From JAQUCI01 sp964553255 (lineage in GTDB: Bacteria > Bacillota_I > Bacilli_A > Erysipelotrichales > Erysipelotrichaceae), in contig CAZKJS010000033.1 of assembly GCA_964553255.1 (NCBI GenBank), positions 1 to 18,073 on the forward strand: 18,073 nt of DNA, read 5' to 3'. This document shows, in pieces, positions 13,533 through 18,073 of the stretch (position 1 is its first letter; each line of letters begins with the position of its first letter). A model generated the notes under the pieces. It was not told the DNA's origin. It searched no databases and was given only the letters and a program-made list of their open reading frames with translations. The position numbers and the translations under genes are program-made.

Positions 13533-14892
13533 CGTTTTCATCATCTTCTATTTGATCGTCAATCGCTAATATTTGATCACTGTCACTGGTTGTGATGCGA
13601 TCAACATTTTTTAATCGTCTGATGATTGCTCTTGTTCTAACACCAACAAGCTTATCCAATTCTTTGTTTGCTTGATCGATCTTCTGTTGTGTGTTTGCCA
13701 GAATAACACCAAATTTATCAAACTCAGATCGAACTGCTCCCAATATTTGCCATACTTCGCTTGATCTTTTCTCAATAGCTAAGGTTCTAAATCCCATTTG
13801 CAAACTATTTAATAATGCGGCCATAGTACTTGGTCCAGCAATGTTAACATGATACTCACGTTGCAATATCTCTACTAGTCCACGATTTACCACTTCGGCA
13901 TATAAACCTTCAAAAGGTAAGAAAATAATCGCGAAATCTGTTGTATATGGAGGTTCGATATATTTATCATGAACATCTTTGGCTTCTTTTTTTATGCGTG
14001 TCGCCAACACATTGAAAGCTTCTTGAATTAGTTGTTGATCACCATTATCATACGCATTTTGTAAATTCATATAGGTATCAGCTGGAAATTTAGCATCAAT
14101 TGGTAGATATACAAAATTGTCATCATTACCAGGTAATTTGATAGCGTACTCGACAACGTTTTTACTCCCTGGTATGGTTGCGATGTTAGTCATGTATTGA
14201 TCAGGTGTTAGGATTTCTTCAAGAATCGCACCTAACTGAATTTCTCCAACAATTCCTCGAGCTTTGACATTAGATAAAACTTTCTTTAGATCACCAACAC
14301 CAACTGCCAGTGTCTGCATTTCACCTAAACCTTTATAGACTGCTTCAAGACGTTCATTTACTAATTGAAAGGATTGGGTCATTTTATCTTCAAGCGTTTT
14401 TTGTAGTTTCTTTTCTACTACTTCTCGCATTGCATCAAGTTTTTTATTGTTATCATCTTGAATATAACCGAGTCTTTTTTCAATTGTAGTGCGCATATTC
14501 TCAAGTTTTAACTCATTACTGCTCTCAAAAGTCTTAAAGCGGTTTTCAAACTGGGTTAAATGGGTTAAAAGTTGATTGCTTTGGTATAGGTGATTATCTG
14601 AAACCTGTTTATTAATCTCATCAAATTTACGAGATTGAACCTCACCGGTATCACGTTGATTCTTAGTAACGATGTCACTTAGGTTAATAATCGATCTTTG
14701 AATTGACCCACTTACTTCTTCGCGTAACATGCGATACTGTTCATTATCATTTTGTTGCATTTGATTTAGTTTATTAACTAGATCATCATCAAAACTAGCT
14801 TTAACTTTTTGCATTGTTTGCCAAGTTAAAAATAGTGATATTACAGAGATAAAGCCGATAAAGATTATTACATAAGGAAGGATTGTATCCAT
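13528..14892 (-). CDS. rmuC: RmuC family DNA recombination protein
   Basis: RmuC proteins limit DNA inversion in E. coli and have a core related to PD-(D/E)XK nucleases; the exact activity is not settled. The 454-residue product has an N-terminal membrane anchor (about 4-23), then a long coiled coil to about 200. The RmuC core contains ARGIVGEIQLGAILEEIL (211-228), VVEYAIKLPG (E248 region), LPIDAKFPADTY with D266 and K268 as candidate catalytic residues, IIFLPFEGLYAEV and IAGPSTMAALLNSLQMGFR. The ATG at 14892 has TCACCTC on the plus strand (14897-14903), i.e. GAGGTGA upstream. It is the only minus-strand gene here, convergent with the membrane protein and divergent from mnmA. Confidence 0.94.
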   Translation of the reverse strand: MDTILPYVIIFIGFISVISLFLTWQTMQKVKASFDDDLVNKLNQMQQNDNEQYRMLREEVSGSIQRSIINLSDIVTKNQRDTGEVQSRKFDEINKQVSDNHLYQSNQLLTHLTQFENRFKTFESSNELKLENMRTTIEKRLGYIQDDNNKKLDAMREVVEKKLQKTLEDKMTQSFQLVNERLEAVYKGLGEMQTLAVGVGDLKKVLSNVKARGIVGEIQLGAILEEILTPDQYMTNIATIPGSKNVVEYAIKLPGNDDNFVYLPIDAKFPADTYMNLQNAYDNGDQQLIQEAFNVLATRIKKEAKDVHDKYIEPPYTTDFAIIFLPFEGLYAEVVNRGLVEILQREYHVNIAGPSTMAALLNSLQMGFRTLAIEKRSSEVWQILGAVRSEFDKFGVILANTQQKIDQANKELDKLVGVRTRAIIRRLKNVDRITTSDSDQILAIDDQIEDDENE

Positions 14893-14912
14893 AAGTTCAC
14901 CTCGATATTAAC

Positions 14913-14918
14913 ATTATA
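14913..14918 (-). promoter_or_regulatory. -10 element of the rmuC promoter
   Basis: On the minus strand 14918-14913 reads TATAAT, a perfect -10, about 20 bases upstream of the rmuC ATG. The -35 position gives only TGGCTT. A start near 14906 leaves room for the GAGGTGA ribosome binding site. Confidence 0.55.
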
Positions 14919-14960
14919 AGCGAAGTTGATTTTTTAAGCCACTTAATATAGATAATAGAA

Positions 14961-14995
14961 TTGACTTATTAACCCTAATTGATTTATAGTATAAT
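14961..14995 (+). promoter_or_regulatory. mnmA promoter giving a probably leaderless mRNA
   Basis: TTGACT (14961-14966) is followed after 18 bases by TATAGT (14985-14990), overlapping a perfect TATAAT (14990-14995). The first -10 predicts a start near 14997, the second a start at about 15002, the A of the mnmA ATG. Either way the mRNA would have 0-5 leader bases. No Shine-Dalgarno is present. Confidence 0.65.
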
Positions 14996-15001
14996 ATCGT
15001 T

Positions 15002-16153
15002 ATGAAGATATTGGTGGGACTTTCAGGCGGCGTTGACAGCGCCGTTGCGGCATATTTACTAAAAGCACAAGGACACGAAGTTGCGTGTGCTTTTATGCGT
15101 AATTGGGATTCATCTTTGAACAATGACATCTTAGGTAATCCAAACTTGAATAACGTAATCTGTCCTCAAGAATCGGACTATAATGATGCTTTGATTACCG
15201 CAGAAGCATTAGGATTACCATTATATCGGGTTGATTTTATCAAGGAGTATTGGGATGAGGTATTTACAACTTTCATAAAAGAGTATGATCAAGGACGTAC
15301 ACCTAATCCTGATATTCTTTGTAACAAATATATTAAATTTAATAGTTTCATCAATTATGCTCATAAAATGGGTTATCCTTATGTAGCGACTGGACATTAC
15401 GCTAAGATATTAAATAAGGATAAGCAATTTTACTTAGCTAAGGCAAATGATCTTAGTAAAGATCAAAGTTATTTCTTAGCTCAAATACCACAATCAGTCT
15501 TATCACATATTGTTTTTCCACTTGCCAATATCACTAAAAGCGAAGTAAGAAGAATTGCATCTGAACTTAACTTAAATATAGCTAAGAAGAAAGATTCGAC
15601 TGGTATATGCTTTATTGGTGAAAGAGATTTCCGAGAGTTCTTAAAAAATTACTTACCTGCAAAAACAGGAAATATCATAAACATTGATAATAATGAAGTA
15701 TTAGGACAACATCAAGGTGTGATGTATTTTACGATCGGGCAACGTAAAGGATTAAACGTTGGAGGGCCTGGCGGACCTTGGTTTGTAGTTGGTAAAGATG
15801 TCGAACACAATCTTCTTTTTGTGGCAGAAAACCAAGAAAATGATTGGTTGTATTCTGATAGTTGCATGATAACAGAAGTGAACTGGTTATCCGTGCTAAG
15901 ACCATTAGAAAGTAATGTAAAGTTTCGTTATCGACAAAAAGATCATCCAATTATGATAAAGCATATCGCAGAGGAAAAAATCATGTTAAGTTACCCACAG
16001 ATGATAAGTAGTGTTACGCCTGGCCAACAAGCAGTATTGTATTTAGATGATATCTGTTTGGGTGGTGGTGTCATTATGGATGTATATAACAAGGGTAAAT
16101 CACTTAACGAAAGAATAGAAGGAGCTACAAATGTATCAATTCGAAAGAAATAG
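15002..16153 (+). CDS. mnmA: tRNA-specific 2-thiouridylase MnmA
   Basis: MnmA installs sulfur at C2 of uridine 34 in tRNA-Lys, -Glu and -Gln, using ATP and a sulfur relay. The product is 383 residues. The N-terminal PP-loop GLSGGVDSAVAAYLL (6-20) binds ATP; FMRNW (31-35) follows. The catalytic cysteines are C107 in PNPDILCNKYIKF and C203 in DSTGICFIGERDF, matching the pair in E. coli MnmA. GQRKGLNVGG leads into the C-terminal beta domain. The start is fixed by the PP-loop, which normally sits within a few residues of the N-terminus, although no Shine-Dalgarno precedes it. The last 23 bases overlap the CPBP gene. Confidence 0.97.
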   Translation: MKILVGLSGGVDSAVAAYLLKAQGHEVACAFMRNWDSSLNNDILGNPNLNNVICPQESDYNDALITAEALGLPLYRVDFIKEYWDEVFTTFIKEYDQGRTPNPDILCNKYIKFNSFINYAHKMGYPYVATGHYAKILNKDKQFYLAKANDLSKDQSYFLAQIPQSVLSHIVFPLANITKSEVRRIASELNLNIAKKKDSTGICFIGERDFREFLKNYLPAKTGNIINIDNNEVLGQHQGVMYFTIGQRKGLNVGGPGGPWFVVGKDVEHNLLFVAENQENDWLYSDSCMITEVNWLSVLRPLESNVKFRYRQKDHPIMIKHIAEEKIMLSYPQMISSVTPGQQAVLYLDDICLGGGVIMDVYNKGKSLNERIEGATNVSIRKK

Positions 16154-16850
16154 ATCACCTCTAAAAGTATTAAATGTATTAGCAGTTATATTTACTTATT
16201 TTGCTGGATATTTGTATTTATTGCCACGATTAATAGTTTACGTTAGTGACAAGATACTACATACATATGAATATGTTATGTATATGCAGTTTGGATGTTT
16301 CATCTTGATAACTTTTATTGTCGTTTTATTGAGTAAATCAATTTTTATCGAAGCTAATGAGAATCGTTATGATAATCGTCAGAATAATTTCTCATACGCA
16401 ATTAGAAGTTTAGTTGTTATGTATGGTTGGATGATATTTCTGAACTTGATAATTAATTTTTTAACGCAACAATCAAGTAGTATCAATCAAATGGATATTA
16501 TTAACTTAAGCATGAATTATCCAGTATTAACCTTTATTATGGCTGTTGTATTAGCGCCAATAGCAGAAGAAGTAGTATTTCGTGGTGTGATCTTTCGTTC
16601 ACTTCGTAATATCAATTATCCAATAGCTATTTTTATTAGTTCACTTTTATTTGGTTTTGTACATGTAGCATCGGCGGTTTTTTCTGGTAATTACGCTGAT
16701 ATGATGTATGTTGTTGTCTATGCTATGTTAGGTTATTATATTGGTTCAAATTATGAGCGATCAGGTAATATTTATATTGCGATTGGAATGCATGCTACCT
16801 TGAACTTAGTTTCGATGGTGTTGATGTTTTTAGCTAGATTGGCTGGTTAA
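16131..16850 (+). CDS. CPBP family intramembrane metalloprotease
   Basis: This is a CAAX-protease/bacteriocin-processing (CPBP, formerly Abi) membrane protein of 239 residues. The three family motifs are intact: EEVVFRG (E146, E147, R151), FGFVHVA (H178) and HATLN (H221, N225), which make up the metal-dependent active site in characterised members such as Rce1. Membrane segments lie at about 12-35, 53-70, 90-110, 128-145, 162-182, 190-206 and 213-235. AAGGAG (16117-16122) precedes ATG 16131, inside mnmA, giving a 23-base overlap. Substrate unknown; members act in bacteriocin self-immunity, signal peptide clearance or membrane protein processing. It occupies the slot between mnmA and recD2, where Bacillus has a TPR protein. 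Confidence 0.9.
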   Translation: MYQFERNRSPLKVLNVLAVIFTYFAGYLYLLPRLIVYVSDKILHTYEYVMYMQFGCFILITFIVVLLSKSIFIEANENRYDNRQNNFSYAIRSLVVMYGWMIFLNLIINFLTQQSSSINQMDIINLSMNYPVLTFIMAVVLAPIAEEVVFRGVIFRSLRNINYPIAIFISSLLFGFVHVASAVFSGNYADMMYVVVYAMLGYYIGSNYERSGNIYIAIGMHATLNLVSMVLMFLARLAG

Positions 16851-16853
16851 AAG

Positions 16854-18073
16854 ATGAATGAAACGGTAAAGATAAAGGGAAAATTTTTTCATATTATATA
16901 TCAACAACCTAATAATCATTTTACCGTTGCACGTTTCAAATTGTATGATATTGAAGAAAAGAGTATCATCGTTACTGGTTATCTTGATGAGATTAGCTTT
17001 GATATTTTATATGCTCTTGGTGGTAAATATTGTGAGCATCCAAAATATGGTATGCAATTTATGATCGAATATTGTGAAAAAGTACTACCCACTGATACTG
17101 AAAGCATCATAAGTTATCTTTCTTCACCACTATTTCCAGGCATTGGCAAGAAATACGCTGAAACAATTATCTTTACTTTGGGTCAAAACGCTTTATTAAG
17201 GATCAAGGAAGATCCTTCTTTAATCAATACTATACCTAAAATAAACGCTAAGAAAAAACAGAGTCTTTTAGATGGTATTTGTAACCAGGATGATCTACAA
17301 CAAGCAATCCAATTTTTTTCAACGCATGGATTAGGTATTCGAAATATCATGCGAATCGATCGGATTTATGGTAAAGATGCGTTGATGATGATAAAAGAGA
17401 ATCCTTATCGTTTAGTTGAAGAAGTAGATGGTATTGGATTTAAGACTGCGGATAAATTAGCTTTATCGATGGGTTTTCCACTTGATCATCCGCAAAGGAT
17501 CATTGCGGCAATTTTGTCTTTGATTCTTGAAAAATGTATCAGCAATGGTGATAGTTATGTTTTATATGATGAACTTGAAGATATCATTAGTAAGAAAACC
17601 AATGACTTTAATATTGATTTACCAACGGTTCTTGATGAACTAGCTAAACGTCGACAGATCATGATTGAGGATGATAGGATATATCACTACACGCAATATG
17701 ATGCTGAAATCTATATCAGTGATTTTTTAACTGCTGATAGAAGTGGAATGTATGAAGCAATAGCGCAAGAGGTAGTGATAGAGCATCTTGAACAGTTTCA
17801 AAATGAGATTGGAATTGTATACGATCAAAAACAAATTGATGCAATCATGATGTTTTTTAAAGAAGATGCGATGATCTTAACTGGGGGACCAGGTACTGGT
17901 AAAACCACTGTTGTTAGAGCAATGGTTGAGTTATTCAAAAGATTAAATCCTTACATGTCAATCGCTGTTTGTGCACCAACTGGTAGAGCAGCTAAACGCT
18001 TGAGTGAATTAACGGATGTTAGTGCAACAACCATACATCGCTTATTGCAATGGGACTTAGAATCAAACTCTTT
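16854..18073 (+). CDS. recD2: ATP-dependent RecD2-like DNA helicase, 3' truncated by window end
   Basis: The first 406 residues of an SF1B 5'-3' DNA helicase of the RecD2 (YrrC) type, which acts in DNA repair without RecBC. The N-terminal domain shows the helix-hairpin-helix elements FPGIGKKYAETI and VDGIGFKTADKLAL that distinguish RecD2 from RecD. Walker A is GGPGTGKT (344-351), followed by the motif Ia block CAPTGRAAKRLSE and ATTIHRLLQW. The rest lies beyond the window. The start at 16854 follows the CPBP stop after one codon (TAA AAG ATG), in the same frame and without a visible Shine-Dalgarno, suggesting termination-reinitiation. A gene a few bases downstream of mnmA fits the mnmA-yrrB-recD2 order of Bacillus. 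Confidence 0.95.
   Translation, partial: MNETVKIKGKFFHIIYQQPNNHFTVARFKLYDIEEKSIIVTGYLDEISFDILYALGGKYCEHPKYGMQFMIEYCEKVLPTDTESIISYLSSPLFPGIGKKYAETIIFTLGQNALLRIKEDPSLINTIPKINAKKKQSLLDGICNQDDLQQAIQFFSTHGLGIRNIMRIDRIYGKDALMMIKENPYRLVEEVDGIGFKTADKLALSMGFPLDHPQRIIAAILSLILEKCISNGDSYVLYDELEDIISKKTNDFNIDLPTVLDELAKRRQIMIEDDRIYHYTQYDAEIYISDFLTADRSGMYEAIAQEVVIEHLEQFQNEIGIVYDQKQIDAIMMFFKEDAMILTGGPGTGKTTVVRAMVELFKRLNPYMSIAVCAPTGRAAKRLSELTDVSATTIHRLLQWDLESNS

Noticed and set aside
16131..16850. CPBP protein as part of a bacteriocin or phage abortive-infection system
   Set aside because: No bacteriocin precursor, transporter or defence gene is nearby; the neighbours are housekeeping genes.
1..18073. Search for CRISPR arrays, IS inverted repeats, tRNA and rRNA
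   Set aside because: No regularly spaced repeats, transposase motifs, tRNA cloverleaf or rRNA-like segments were found by eye on either strand.

Overview
This 18 kb window is a dense chromosomal housekeeping segment from a low-GC Gram-positive bacterium (Bacillota). It probably lies near the Erysipelotrichia / Mollicutes side of the Bacilli. The reasons are AT-rich DNA, AAGGAGG-type ribosome binding sites, extended -10 promoters, Firmicutes-type r-protein leaders before rplS and infC, TrmFO (the folate-dependent m5U54 enzyme common in Gram-positives), and the orders rplS-lepB-rbgA-rnhB-dprA-topA-trmFO-xer and mnmA-...-recD2. TGA ends several genes and Trp is TGG, so the code is standard and this is not a Mycoplasma/Spiroplasma with reassigned UGA. 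I saw no tRNA, rRNA, IS element, prophage or CRISPR array. No intergenic stretch exceeds 300 bases.

Layout. (1) 1-560: rplS with its own promoter, a structured leader that can pair with the start codon, and a strong terminator. (2) 579-2600: lepB-rbgA-rnhB, overlapping and probably one transcript, ended by an AT-rich terminator. (3) 2604-8166: dprA, then topA-trmFO-xer-tag; topA has its own promoter and the last four overlap. (4) 8171-9469: infC-rpmI-rplT behind a consensus promoter and an L20-type attenuator; infC uses the rare start codon ATT at 8345. (5) 9476-13532: radical SAM (DUF4080-like)-rdgB-DUF1461/Lit-like-trmL-unknown membrane protein, joined by four successive ATGA overlaps and ended by a bidirectional terminator. 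(6) 13528-14918: rmuC, the only minus-strand gene. (7) 14961-18073: mnmA-CPBP protease-recD2, with recD2 running off the window.

How the genes fit together. Most act in translation (L19, L20, L35, IF3, RbgA for 50S assembly), tRNA modification (TrmFO, TrmL, MnmA) or genome upkeep (RNase HII, DprA, TopA, Xer, Tag, RdgB, RmuC, RecD2). LepB and the Lit-like protein concern export and lipoprotein maturation.

No clearly new multigene system is visible. The points most worth a second look are: a DUF1461 protein that is a good candidate for Lit, the lipoprotein intramolecular transacylase; two genes (radical SAM and mnmA) whose promoters place the transcription start at or within a few bases of the ATG with no Shine-Dalgarno, suggesting leaderless mRNAs; the two r-protein leaders plus the ATT start of infC; and a CPBP protease lodged between mnmA and recD2.
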